DNA of 64,000 nt from JBCCMA01 sp045107005 (GTDB taxonomy: Bacteria > Pseudomonadota > Gammaproteobacteria > Steroidobacterales > JBCCMA01), in contig JBGCFP010000040.1 in NCBI GenBank assembly GCA_045107005.1, positions 1 through 64,000 of the forward strand. The letters are read 5' to 3'. Below, in pieces: positions 25,031 to 33,478 of this stretch. The notes beneath the pieces were generated by a model. It saw only the letters and a program-made list of their open reading frames with translations, was not told where the DNA came from and made no database searches. The translations under genes and the position numbers were made by a program. How positions within the stretch are numbered: the stretch's first letter is position 1; the number at the start of each line of letters is the position of its first letter.

Positions 25031-28000
25031 CTACATGTTGCGTCGATACTCGCCGCCAACTTCGTACAACGCGTGCGAAATTTGACCCAGCGACGCACAT
25101 TTGACCGTTTCCATCAGCGCGTCAAACACATTGCCCCGATCACGCGCGACTTGCTGCAGATGCGCAAGTGCCGCCGGCACGTCGTCGCCATGGCCTTGCG
25201 CAAAGGCGCGAACCGCGTCGATCTGGGCGTTTTTTTCCGCATCATCGGAACGCATTAATTCCAACTCGGTGATCTCGTCCGCCTGGCCGTCAGCAGGCAG
25301 GAACGTGTTGACGCCGATAATCGGCAGCGTTCCGTCGTGTTTCTGCTGTTCGTAGACCATGCTCTCATCCTGTATTTTGCCGCGCTGATACATGGTATCC
25401 ATGGCACCGAGCACGCCGCCGCGCTCGCTGATGCGCTCAAATTCCTGATACACGGCTTCTTCGACCAGATCGGTCAGCTCGTCAATAACAAACGACCCTT
25501 GCCACGGGTTTTCGCAGAAATTCAGCCCCATCTCGCGGTTGATGATCAGCTGAATTGCCACCGCCCGACGCACCGACTGTTCGGTCGGTGTGGTGATGGC
25601 TTCATCAAAAGCATTGGTGTGCAGCGAGTTGCAGTTATCGAACAACGCGTAGAGCGCCTGCAATGTGGTCCGAATGTCATTGAAGCTGATTTCCTGGGCG
25701 TGCAATGAGCGGCCAGAGGTCTGGATGTGATACTTCATCATTTGCGAGCGCGAACCGGCGCCGTAGCGTTCGCGCATCGCGCGCGCCCAGATACGTCGTG
25801 CAACGCGGCCAATCACGGCGTACTCGGGATCCATGCCGTTGGAGAAAAAGAACGACAGATTGGGCGCGAAATCGTCGATGTTCATACCGCGCGCCAGGTA
25901 ATACTCAACGATGGTAAACCCGTTGGACAGCGTGAACGCCAACTGGCTGATCGGGTTCGCCCCGGCTTCGGCAATGTGATAGCCGCTGATCGACACGCTG
26001 TAGTAATTGCGTACCTTGTGATCAATAAAATACTGCTGCACGTCGCCCATCATGCGCAGCGCAAATTCGGTCGAAAAAATACAGGTGTTTTGCGCCTGAT
26101 CCTCTTTCAGAATGTCCGCCTGGACGGTGCCGCGTACCGAAGCCAGCGTTCGCGCCTTGATCGTCGCGTAAGTGTCTGCATCCACGACTTTATCGCCGCT
26201 GATGCCCAGCAGCCCCAAGCCGAGACCTTCATTGCCCTCGGGTAACTCGCCGCGGTAAGTCGGGCGCACTTTGCCGTCAAACCACTGATCAATTTTCGCC
26301 TGCGCGGCGTCCCACTCGCCCGCTTCCTTAAGGTGTTTTTCCACCTGCTGGTCAATCGCGGCATTCATGAAGAACGCCAGAATCATCGGCGCCGGCCCGT
26401 TGATGGTCATGGACACCGACGTGGTGGGTTCGCACAAATCGAAACCCGAATAGAGCTTCTTGATGTCGTCAACGCTGGCAATGGATACGCCAGAGTTGCC
26501 AACCTTGCCGTAGATGTCCGGGCGTTCGTGCGGATCTTCACCATAGAGCGTGACCGAATCGAACGCCGTCGAGAGGCGCGCGGCAGGATGCCCTTTCGAC
26601 AAATAGTGAAACCGTCGGTTGGTGCGCTCCGGTGTTCCTTCGCCGGCAAACATGCGAATCGGATCTTCACCAGTGCGTCGATACGGATAGACACCGGCGG
26701 TGTACGGGTACGCACCGGGCAGGTTTTCTTTTTGCACAAAGCGCAACTGCTCGCCCCAGTCTGCGTAGCGCGGCGCGGCGATCTTCGGAATTTTCTGCTG
26801 GCTCAGACTGTCGCGGAAATTGTTACCTTCGATGGTGCGACCGCGCACCTCGTAAGCATAGCGCTCGCTGCGTACACCAGCGGCCCGCTCAGGCCAGGCT
26901 TTGAGTTCTGTCACGGCGTCCGCGGACAGCTGCTGCAGCGCCGACTGATACTCACGCCTCAGCGTCACCTGTGCGTCATCACCGGCCAGTGCGTCGTCGG
27001 GAAACGGCGAAAACGGCGCGGGCAGTGCCGGATCCTCCAGCGTGCGCAAAGCCTCGTACAGATGCTGCGCGCGACGGGCCGCGTCAGACTGATGCTCCAC
27101 GTCCTGATTTATTTGTCTGCCTTGTTCCGCAATTTCTGCCAGATAGCGAATGCGCGCGCCTGGAATCAACGCGACGGCATCCGGTTCGTCGGTTTCGGTA
27201 TTCCAGGGCGTACGCCACTGCTCAACATCGAGCGACAGTTTCGTCGCCATCTGATGACACAGGCGATCAAACATGCGGCTGATGCCGGGGTCGTTAAACT
27301 GGCTGGCGATGGTTGGGTAAACGGGCGTTTCGTCGTCGCTCGCCTGAAACTTCAGATGGTTGCGGCGCCACTGTTTGCGCACGTCGCGCAGTGCGTCTTT
27401 GGCGCCGCGCTTGTCGAACTTGTTGAGCACGATCAAATCGGCGTAGTCGATCATGTCGATCTTCTCGAGCTGACTCGCAGCGCCGTAGTCCGAGGTCATC
27501 ACGTAAACCGAGAAATCCACGAGATCGACGATCTCACTGTCGCTCTGACCAATACCGGCGGTTTCCACCACGATCAGATCAAAGCCCTGCGACTTCAGAT
27601 AGTTCACCGCATCGCCCAGCATGTCGCTGGTGGCCAGATGCTGACGCCGGGTGGCGATCGAGCGCATAAACGTGCGTTCGCTGCGCAGGGAATTCATGCG
27701 AATGCGATCACCGAGCAGAGCACCACCGGTACGTCGCCGAGTGGGATCTACGGCCACAACGGCCACGCTACGATCAGGGAAACTTTGTAAAAAGCGGTTC
27801 AGGATTTCGTCAGTGACGCTCGATTTGCCAGCGCCACCGGTGCCGGTGATACCCACGACCGGAACACTCGCTGATTTGAGCTGCCAGGTCTTGCGCAATG
27901 CTCCGAGTTCGTCGTCGGAGTAGATGCCCTGCTCGATCGCCGAGATCGTGCGTGCCCGCGCCACGTCGTCGTCGCCGTCCACCCTCGCCGCCGGTCGGCG

Positions 28001-28459
28001 CGCTTTGACCGTGCGCGCCACCAGATCCTGGATCATCGCTTCAAGCCCCAGCGCCATACCGTCGTTGGGGTGATAGATACGTTCAACGCCGTAGTCGATA
28101 AGTTCCTGAATCTCCTGCGGCGTGATCGTGCCGCCACCCCCGCCAAACACACGAATGTGCTCAGCCCCGCGCTCACGCAGCATGTCGACCATGTAGCGGA
28201 AATATTCCATGTGCCCGCCTTGATACGAGCTCACGGCAATGCCGTCGGCGTCTTCTTGCAAGGCCGCGTTGACCACGTCGGCGACGCTGCGGTTATGCCC
28301 CAGATGCACGACCTCGACGCCCTGCCCTTGAATCAGCCGCCGCATGATATTGATGGCCGCGTCGTGACCGTCGAACAGCGAAGCGGCGGTAATAAACCGA
28401 AGGGGGGCGCTGCTCTTCGTCGCAGCAGTACCGGGGACGTCAGCGGCAGGACGGCTCAT
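25031..28459 (-). CDS. icmF: Fused isobutyryl-CoA mutase IcmF
   Basis: 1142 residues in the order B12 domain, G-protein chaperone, mutase, which defines IcmF rather than methylmalonyl-CoA mutase. The cobalamin-binding SLFDGHDAAIN carries the lower-axial His32, and VFGGGGGTITPQE completes that domain. The MeaB-like GTPase has its P-loop at GITGTGGAGKSS (about residues 205-216) and NKFD for guanine recognition. The mutase part has MFAGEGTPERTNRRFHYLSK, AFDSVTLYGEDP and HIQTSGRSLHAQE. It interconverts isobutyryl-CoA and butyryl-CoA with adenosylcobalamin. The stretch PYTAGVYPYRR has Tyr where I recall Phe in characterised IcmF (AGVF), a possible specificity change. It is the last gene of the MaoC-lyase-IcmF run. 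Confidence 0.95.
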   Translation of the reverse strand: MSRPAADVPGTAATKSSAPLRFITAASLFDGHDAAINIMRRLIQGQGVEVVHLGHNRSVADVVNAALQEDADGIAVSSYQGGHMEYFRYMVDMLRERGAEHIRVFGGGGGTITPQEIQELIDYGVERIYHPNDGMALGLEAMIQDLVARTVKARRPAARVDGDDDVARARTISAIEQGIYSDDELGALRKTWQLKSASVPVVGITGTGGAGKSSVTDEILNRFLQSFPDRSVAVVAVDPTRRRTGGALLGDRIRMNSLRSERTFMRSIATRRQHLATSDMLGDAVNYLKSQGFDLIVVETAGIGQSDSEIVDLVDFSVYVMTSDYGAASQLEKIDMIDYADLIVLNKFDKRGAKDALRDVRKQWRRNHLKFQASDDETPVYPTIASQFNDPGISRMFDRLCHQMATKLSLDVEQWRTPWNTETDEPDAVALIPGARIRYLAEIAEQGRQINQDVEHQSDAARRAQHLYEALRTLEDPALPAPFSPFPDDALAGDDAQVTLRREYQSALQQLSADAVTELKAWPERAAGVRSERYAYEVRGRTIEGNNFRDSLSQQKIPKIAAPRYADWGEQLRFVQKENLPGAYPYTAGVYPYRRTGEDPIRMFAGEGTPERTNRRFHYLSKGHPAARLSTAFDSVTLYGEDPHERPDIYGKVGNSGVSIASVDDIKKLYSGFDLCEPTTSVSMTINGPAPMILAFFMNAAIDQQVEKHLKEAGEWDAAQAKIDQWFDGKVRPTYRGELPEGNEGLGLGLLGISGDKVVDADTYATIKARTLASVRGTVQADILKEDQAQNTCIFSTEFALRMMGDVQQYFIDHKVRNYYSVSISGYHIAEAGANPISQLAFTLSNGFTIVEYYLARGMNIDDFAPNLSFFFSNGMDPEYAVIGRVARRIWARAMRERYGAGSRSQMMKYHIQTSGRSLHAQEISFNDIRTTLQALYALFDNCNSLHTNAFDEAITTPTEQSVRRAVAIQLIINREMGLNFCENPWQGSFVIDELTDLVEEAVYQEFERISERGGVLGAMDTMYQRGKIQDESMVYEQQKHDGTLPIIGVNTFLPADGQADEITELELMRSDDAEKNAQIDAVRAFAQGHGDDVPAALAHLQQVARDRGNVFDALMETVKCASLGQISHALYEVGGEYRRNM

Positions 28460-28534
28460 GGCGGCTCCATTGGGGCGTGCGGGCCCACCAGTATACCGCT
28501 GTCAGCCACCCAAGGGCGAAATCCGGGCCCGCAA

Positions 28535-29404
28535 TCAGCGGTTTACCAGTGCCAGGACCTTACGAGCGCCGATCAGATGGGGTTGATCGAGCATTTGACC
28601 GTCCAGCGACACGGCCCCTGCGCCGGGCGCGGCAGCAAACGCATCAATGATGGCCTGTGCGTGTGCCACTTCCTGTTCGCTGGGCGTCATCGCCTCGTGA
28701 ATGGTCGCGACCTGGGCAGGATGAATCGCGAGTTTGCCGGTGAAGCCCATTTTTCGTGCCGACCGGGCGTGGGCCAGCAAGCCGTCTGCATCGCGGAAGT
28801 CTGCGTGCAGTGTGTCAATCGCTTCGACCTCGGCCGCGTGGGCCGCAAACAGCGTCAATCCGCGCACCATTTCATAGGGAGCGAGCCACTCGCCGCCCGC
28901 ATCACGGCGCGCGCTGGCGCCAATGGCAGCGCCCAGGTCTTCCGCCCCCCAGGTCAAGCCCACCAGACGCGGGACACCGACAGTGTAGCTGTTCAACGTA
29001 AAGACAGCGCGCGGTGTCTCCGTGACGATCGGCAGAATCTGCGTCGATCCCTGGGGCAGACCGTGGTGGTCTTCCTGTGCCGCCATGGCACCGCCAAGCG
29101 CGATGACGTCCTGCGCGGATTCGGCTTTGGGCTGCACGATACCTTCTGGAGCGGCAGCCATGATGACTTCCAGATCAAGCTCCGCGAGTTCGCTGCCCCA
29201 AGGATTGATGCGCACGTAAATCGACGCGTCGGTGGCCGCACGATGGGCGCGCACGAACTCTGCAGTCATACGTCGTGCTTCGTCTTTGCGCTCGGGTGCT
29301 ACCGCGTCTTCGAGATCGATGATCAGCGCATCGGCCCCGACGTCCACCGACTTGGCGAGCTTGCGCTCGCTGTCGCCGGGCACAAACAACCACGAGCGAT
29401 GCAT
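28535..29404 (-). CDS. HpcH/HpaI (CitE-like) CoA-ester lyase
   Basis: 289 residues of the citrate-lyase beta-like / malyl-CoA lyase family. The opening RSWLFVPGDSERKLAKS, the LIIDLEDAVAPERKDEAR block with the Mg-binding acidic residues, and the later GFTGKLAIHPAQVATIHEA are diagnostic. GLTWGAEDLGAAIGA is also typical. It probably cleaves or forms a beta-hydroxyacyl-CoA such as malyl- or citramalyl-CoA. Its ATG shares one base with the TAA of the MaoC gene. The pairing with a MaoC hydratase suggests sequential hydration and cleavage of a branched unsaturated CoA ester. Confidence 0.9.
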   Translation of the reverse strand: MHRSWLFVPGDSERKLAKSVDVGADALIIDLEDAVAPERKDEARRMTAEFVRAHRAATDASIYVRINPWGSELAELDLEVIMAAAPEGIVQPKAESAQDVIALGGAMAAQEDHHGLPQGSTQILPIVTETPRAVFTLNSYTVGVPRLVGLTWGAEDLGAAIGASARRDAGGEWLAPYEMVRGLTLFAAHAAEVEAIDTLHADFRDADGLLAHARSARKMGFTGKLAIHPAQVATIHEAMTPSEQEVAHAQAIIDAFAAAPGAGAVSLDGQMLDQPHLIGARKVLALVNR

Positions 29405-29877
29405 TAATCTTTATCCGGGCCAGTGACTGGTTGGCGCAACATCAGCGCGGAGCGTTTGCACACGCCGACCAATTGCTCGTCCTGATTGAACGCCCGATGT
29501 TCAAAAATCACGATGCCGTTGTCCGGTCTGGATTTGCTGTCGCGCAGCTCCATGACTTCGGTCTCGATGCGGATGGTATCGCCGTGAAACAGCGGCTTGG
29601 GAAAGCGCACGCCGTCCCATCCCAAATTCGCAACGGTGGTACCCATGGTCGTGTCACCCACCGAGATACCGACCATCAAGCCCAGCGTCAGGCAGCTGTT
29701 GACCAGCCGGCGTCCGTACTCGGTTTGCTCACGGCAGTACTCCTTATCGAGGTGCAGTGCTGCCGGGTTGTGGGTCAACGCGCTAAAAAACGTGTTGTCC
29801 GCCTCGGTGATGGTGCGGTGCAGATCGTGTTTAAAGACCTGCCCGACCGCGAATTGCTCGTAATATTTTCCAGCCAT
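29404..29877 (-). CDS. MaoC-family hydratase
   Basis: A 157-residue hotdog-fold enoyl-CoA hydratase-like protein started at MAGKYYEQFAVGQVFKH. The MaoC signature is seen in ITEADNTFFSALTHNPAALH, with the Asp/His pair of the active site, and SCLTLGLMVGISVGDTTMG and FHGDTIRIETEVMELRDSKS follow as in the family. It resembles mesaconyl-CoA hydratases, but single-domain MaoC proteins vary widely in substrate. It is the first gene of the three-gene CoA-ester run and divergent from glpK with 96 bases between the starts. Confidence 0.88.
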   Translation of the reverse strand: MAGKYYEQFAVGQVFKHDLHRTITEADNTFFSALTHNPAALHLDKEYCREQTEYGRRLVNSCLTLGLMVGISVGDTTMGTTVANLGWDGVRFPKPLFHGDTIRIETEVMELRDSKSRPDNGIVIFEHRAFNQDEQLVGVCKRSALMLRQPVTGPDKD

Positions 29878-29973
29878 TTCGACATTATCACCGGGTCGCC
29901 GCGCTATCGCCAGCATTGATCCACGCGGCGCCTCCGCGTCACAATGCGCCCAGACTGTTTACCGGGATTCACC

Positions 29974-31458
29974 ATGACCTACATCCTAGCGCTTGATCAG
30001 GGCACGACGAGCTCGCGCGCCATCGCGTTTGACCACAAAGGCGTCGCGTGCGCGACGGCACAACGAGAATTCACCCAGCATTTCCCGCAAGACGGCTGGG
30101 TCGAACACGACGCACAGGAAATTTGGGAGAGCCAGTTGGCCGTGGCGCAGGACGTGGTTGGAAAACTGGGCGCCGAAAACATCGCGGGCATCGGGATCAC
30201 GAACCAGCGCGAAACCACTGTGGTGTGGGACCGCGCGACGGGCAAACCGATTCACAACGCGATCGTCTGGCAGGATCGACGCACGGCGCCGCTGTGCGAA
30301 AAACTGGTCGCGGACGGGCACGCGGCCGAGATTACGGCCAAAACGGGCCTGGTGGTTGACGCGTACTTTTCCGGCACGAAAGTGCGCTGGCTGCTCGACA
30401 ACGTCGAGGGCGCACGCGCGAAAGCGGAGCGCGGTGAACTCGCGTTCGGCACAATCGACAGCTGGCTGATTTACAACCTGACTGGCGGCGCGCGTCACGT
30501 GACCGACGCGACCAACGCGTCGCGCACGATGCTCTACGACATTCACCGTGGCGAATTTTGCGCGGCGTTGCTGGACTTGCTCGACGTACCGCGCTCGATG
30601 ATGCCGGACGTTCTTGATTCGAGCGGCGAGTTTGGTCAGACCGAAGCGAGTCTGTTTGGCCACCGGTTGAAGATCGGCGGTGTGGCAGGTGACCAGCAGG
30701 CGGCGCTTTTTGGCCAGGCTTGCTGGAAGCCGGGGATGTTGAAAAACACCTACGGCACGGGCTGCTTTTTGCTGATGAACACGGGCACCAAAGCCATTGC
30801 TTCATCAAATCAACTATTGACGACGGTGGCGTGGCAGTTGGGAGGCGAGCGAACCTACGCACTTGAGGGCAGCGTGTTCATGGGCGGCGCGACGGTGCAA
30901 TGGCTGCGTGACGGTCTTGGCGTCATTGACGATTCGGCCGAGGTGGAAGCGCTGGCGACCTCGGTGGAAGACACCGGCGGCGTGATGTTGGTGCCGGCGT
31001 TCACCGGGCTGGGCGCCCCCCACTGGGACCCTTACGCGCGTGGGGCTCTGCTGGGCTTGTCGCGCGGGACGACGGCCGCTCACGTGGCGCGAGCCGCGCT
31101 CGAGGGCATCGCGCTGCAGTCGATGGATTTGATCGACGCGATGCGCGATGACGCGTCCATCGACGTTAGCGAACTGCGCGTCGACGGCGGCGCGAGCCAC
31201 AACACTCTGATGATGCAATGCCAAGCTGACTTGCTCGACGTGCGCGTCGTGCGTGCTCACATCGCGGAAACCACGGCTTTGGGTGCGGCTTATCTTGCCG
31301 GCCTGGCGACGGGGTTTTGGCAGGACATGGAAGAAATCGGGTCCCAGTGGCGGGTGGGTGCGGAGTTTTCCCCCTCTATGGATAGCGCTCAGCGTGATGC
31401 GCTAAAAGCGCGTTGGCATGAGGCGGTGTCTCGGGCAAAAGGGTGGGCTTCTGGGTAG
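29974..31458 (+). CDS. glpK: Glycerol kinase
   Basis: Phosphorylates glycerol to sn-glycerol-3-phosphate. 494 residues, started at MTYILALDQGTTSSRAI, the FGGY nucleotide-binding opening. Further signatures are GITNQRETTVVWDR, NAIVWQDRRTAPLCE, the FGTIDSWLIYNLTGG stretch, GDQQAALFGQ and AYLAGLATGFW. The catalytic Asp region and ELRVDGGASHNTLMMQCQAD are intact. Neither a glycerol facilitator nor a glycerol-3-phosphate dehydrogenase is adjacent, so uptake must be encoded elsewhere. A palindromic element follows the stop codon by 40 bases. Confidence 0.97.
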   Translation: MTYILALDQGTTSSRAIAFDHKGVACATAQREFTQHFPQDGWVEHDAQEIWESQLAVAQDVVGKLGAENIAGIGITNQRETTVVWDRATGKPIHNAIVWQDRRTAPLCEKLVADGHAAEITAKTGLVVDAYFSGTKVRWLLDNVEGARAKAERGELAFGTIDSWLIYNLTGGARHVTDATNASRTMLYDIHRGEFCAALLDLLDVPRSMMPDVLDSSGEFGQTEASLFGHRLKIGGVAGDQQAALFGQACWKPGMLKNTYGTGCFLLMNTGTKAIASSNQLLTTVAWQLGGERTYALEGSVFMGGATVQWLRDGLGVIDDSAEVEALATSVEDTGGVMLVPAFTGLGAPHWDPYARGALLGLSRGTTAAHVARAALEGIALQSMDLIDAMRDDASIDVSELRVDGGASHNTLMMQCQADLLDVRVVRAHIAETTALGAAYLAGLATGFWQDMEEIGSQWRVGAEFSPSMDSAQRDALKARWHEAVSRAKGWASG

Positions 31459-31498
31459 GCTTTCGGTCGGCCGTTTTTTCGGTTCTTTTGGGCTGGCC

Positions 31499-31585
31499 GA
31501 GACCAGGGCTTGAGAAGGTCGTTCAGGGAATGGCTCCCTGCGGTCCGCTTGATTTCCCTGAACGACCTTCTCAAGCCCCGGTCTC
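31499..31585. repeat. 87-bp palindromic element, copy 2
   Basis: Left arm 31499-31530 and right arm 31554-31585 are reverse complements at 31 of 32 positions. The 23-base loop is TGGCTCCC-T-GCGGTCCGC-TTGAT, matching the loop of the 10063-10150 copy read on the other strand. Arm lengths are identical (32) but the arm sequences agree at only 21 of 32 positions, and almost every change is matched on the opposite arm. It lies between the convergent glpK and glnS genes. There is no T-run. Confidence 0.9.
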
Positions 31586-31640
31586 TCGTCATGCTCAATG
31601 GCGGACGATTTCGATGATCCTGGGCCGGCTTTGGATTGGT

Positions 31641-33353
31641 TTAGGCTTTTTCTTCGTTTATTTTGGTCAGAGCCTGTTTTTCCATTTTGGCCCACGAGTC
31701 TCTTAGCGATACGACTCGGTGAAACACTCTGCTGCCCGATTCACGTTCTGTGTCAAGCGTGAAGTAGCCCATGCGCTCAAACTGTACGACCTCGCCATCG
31801 GCGAGCTCTGCCAGTGACGGTTCCAGTTTGGCCTGCGCAATCGTTAACGAACTGTCGTTCAACGCATCGTGCCAGTCTTCGGCGGCGCCGGGCGCCGCTT
31901 CGCTGAACAGTCGGTCGTAAACGTTCACGGTCGCGTCCACGGCGTGTTCGGCACTGGCCCAGTGGATGGTGCCTTTGACTTTTCGATCGGCGTTGGCGCT
32001 GCCGCTGCGGGTCGATTCATCGTAAGTGCACAATAACTCAATGACGTTGCCGTCCACGTCCTTGATGACTTCATTGCACTGGATAATGTAGGCGTAGCGC
32101 AGACGCACTTCGCCGCCGGGTTTTAGGCGGAAAAACTTTCTGGGCGCCTCTTCCATGAAATCCTCGCGCTCGACGAACAGGGTGCGCGAGAACGGGATGG
32201 GACGCTCGCCCATGTCAGGGTTGCCGGGGTGGTTTTGCGCCGTCATGGTTTCGGTCTGACCTTCCGGGTAGTTGGTCAGCGTAATTTTCAGTGGATTCAC
32301 GACGCCCATCACGCGCCGTGCGGTGTCGCCGAGTGTCTGGCGCACGCTGTTTTCCAGCACGCCCATTTCCATGACGTAGTATTTTTTGGTCACGCCACCC
32401 CGATGCACGAAATCGCGCACGGCTTCGGGCGGATAACCCCGTCGACGCATGCCGGCCAACGTGGCCATACGCGGATCGTTCCAACCGGTGACAATACGCT
32501 CGTCGACGAGGGCACTGAGCTTGCGTTTGCTGGTGATGGTGTACGCGAGGTTCAAGCGTGAAAACTCAATCTGGCGCGGGCGGCGTTCCGGCTTGATCTG
32601 GTCGAGTAACCAGTCGTACAGCGGACGGTGATCCTCAAATTCCAGCGTGCACAGAGAATGCGTAATGCCCTCGTACGCGTCGCACAAGGTGTGCGCGTAG
32701 TCGTACATGGGATAAATGGGCCACGCGTCGCCAGTGCGCTGATGCGACACGTGACGAATGCGATACAGCGCGGGGTCGCGCAGGTTGATATTGGGCGACG
32801 CCATATCGATCCGCGCCCGCAGCACATACTGACCGTCGGCGAACTCGCCAGCACGCATGCGCGTGAACAAGTCGCGGTTCTCGTCGACCGAGCGATCGCG
32901 ATCCGGGCTGTTTCGGCCGGGGACGGTCAGGGTGCCGCGGTACTCACGAATTTGCTCGGCGCTGAGGCTGTCGACATAGGCAACGCCTGCGTCGATCAGA
33001 CGCAGCGCGTCGTCGTACAGACGCTCAAAGTAGTCCGACGCGTGGGTGAGCCGTTCGCCCCAGTCGAAGCCGAGCCAGCGCACGTCACGTTCGATGGCCC
33101 GGGCGAAAGATTCGTCTTCCCGGGTTGGATTGGTGTCGTCAAAGCGCAGAAAAGTGCGCCCGCCGTATTCCTCGGCCACGCCAAAATTCAGACAAATCGA
33201 CTTGGCGTGCCCGACGTGCAAAAAACCGTTGGGTTCTGGCGGAAAGCGCGTCACGACATCGCCGCCGTGACGTCCGGCAGCTTGATCATCGGCGATGATC
33301 TGGCGAATAAAATCGAGTCGTGGGGTTGCGTCGTCGTCAGGCGCCGTCGTCAT
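31641..33353 (-). CDS. glnS: Glutaminyl-tRNA synthetase
   Basis: Charges tRNA-Gln with glutamine. 570 residues, slightly longer than the E. coli enzyme. The class I HIGH-type motif is in RFPPEPNGFLHVGHAKSICL (residues 41-60), and the KMSKS-equivalent in TITSKRKLSALVDE. LRFDDTNPTREDESFARAI and CTLEFEDHRPLYDWLLDQ follow, and the C-terminal anticodon-binding beta barrels begin near MTAQNHPGNPDMG. It starts at ATG 33353 with a plausible -10 box just upstream. GlnS in bacteria is largely restricted to gammaproteobacteria and some relatives, which supports the taxonomic reading of the window. Confidence 0.97.
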   Translation of the reverse strand: MTTAPDDDATPRLDFIRQIIADDQAAGRHGGDVVTRFPPEPNGFLHVGHAKSICLNFGVAEEYGGRTFLRFDDTNPTREDESFARAIERDVRWLGFDWGERLTHASDYFERLYDDALRLIDAGVAYVDSLSAEQIREYRGTLTVPGRNSPDRDRSVDENRDLFTRMRAGEFADGQYVLRARIDMASPNINLRDPALYRIRHVSHQRTGDAWPIYPMYDYAHTLCDAYEGITHSLCTLEFEDHRPLYDWLLDQIKPERRPRQIEFSRLNLAYTITSKRKLSALVDERIVTGWNDPRMATLAGMRRRGYPPEAVRDFVHRGGVTKKYYVMEMGVLENSVRQTLGDTARRVMGVVNPLKITLTNYPEGQTETMTAQNHPGNPDMGERPIPFSRTLFVEREDFMEEAPRKFFRLKPGGEVRLRYAYIIQCNEVIKDVDGNVIELLCTYDESTRSGSANADRKVKGTIHWASAEHAVDATVNVYDRLFSEAAPGAAEDWHDALNDSSLTIAQAKLEPSLAELADGEVVQFERMGYFTLDTERESGSRVFHRVVSLRDSWAKMEKQALTKINEEKA

Positions 33354-33382
33354 GATGAAGTCTGCTGGCTAAAGATCGGCGA

Positions 33383-33388
33383 AGTATA
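33383..33388 (-). promoter_or_regulatory. Probable -10 box for glnS
   Basis: On the minus strand this reads TATACT, five of six consensus bases, placing transcription start near 33376 and a leader of roughly 23 bases before the glnS ATG. No strong -35 is seen at 16-18 bases further up, so strength is uncertain. Confidence 0.42.
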
Positions 33389-33478
33389 CGAGAAAATGAG
33401 GGCTTAGACCGACACATTGGCTCGGTTCGCGGGCTGCGGTACCGTGGGCGCTCTCACGTTGATGCATTGGAGTGATCT

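Noticed and set aside
26333..27790. A 485-residue open frame opposite icmF.
   Set aside because: No recognisable domain; the minus-strand mutase is complete across this region.
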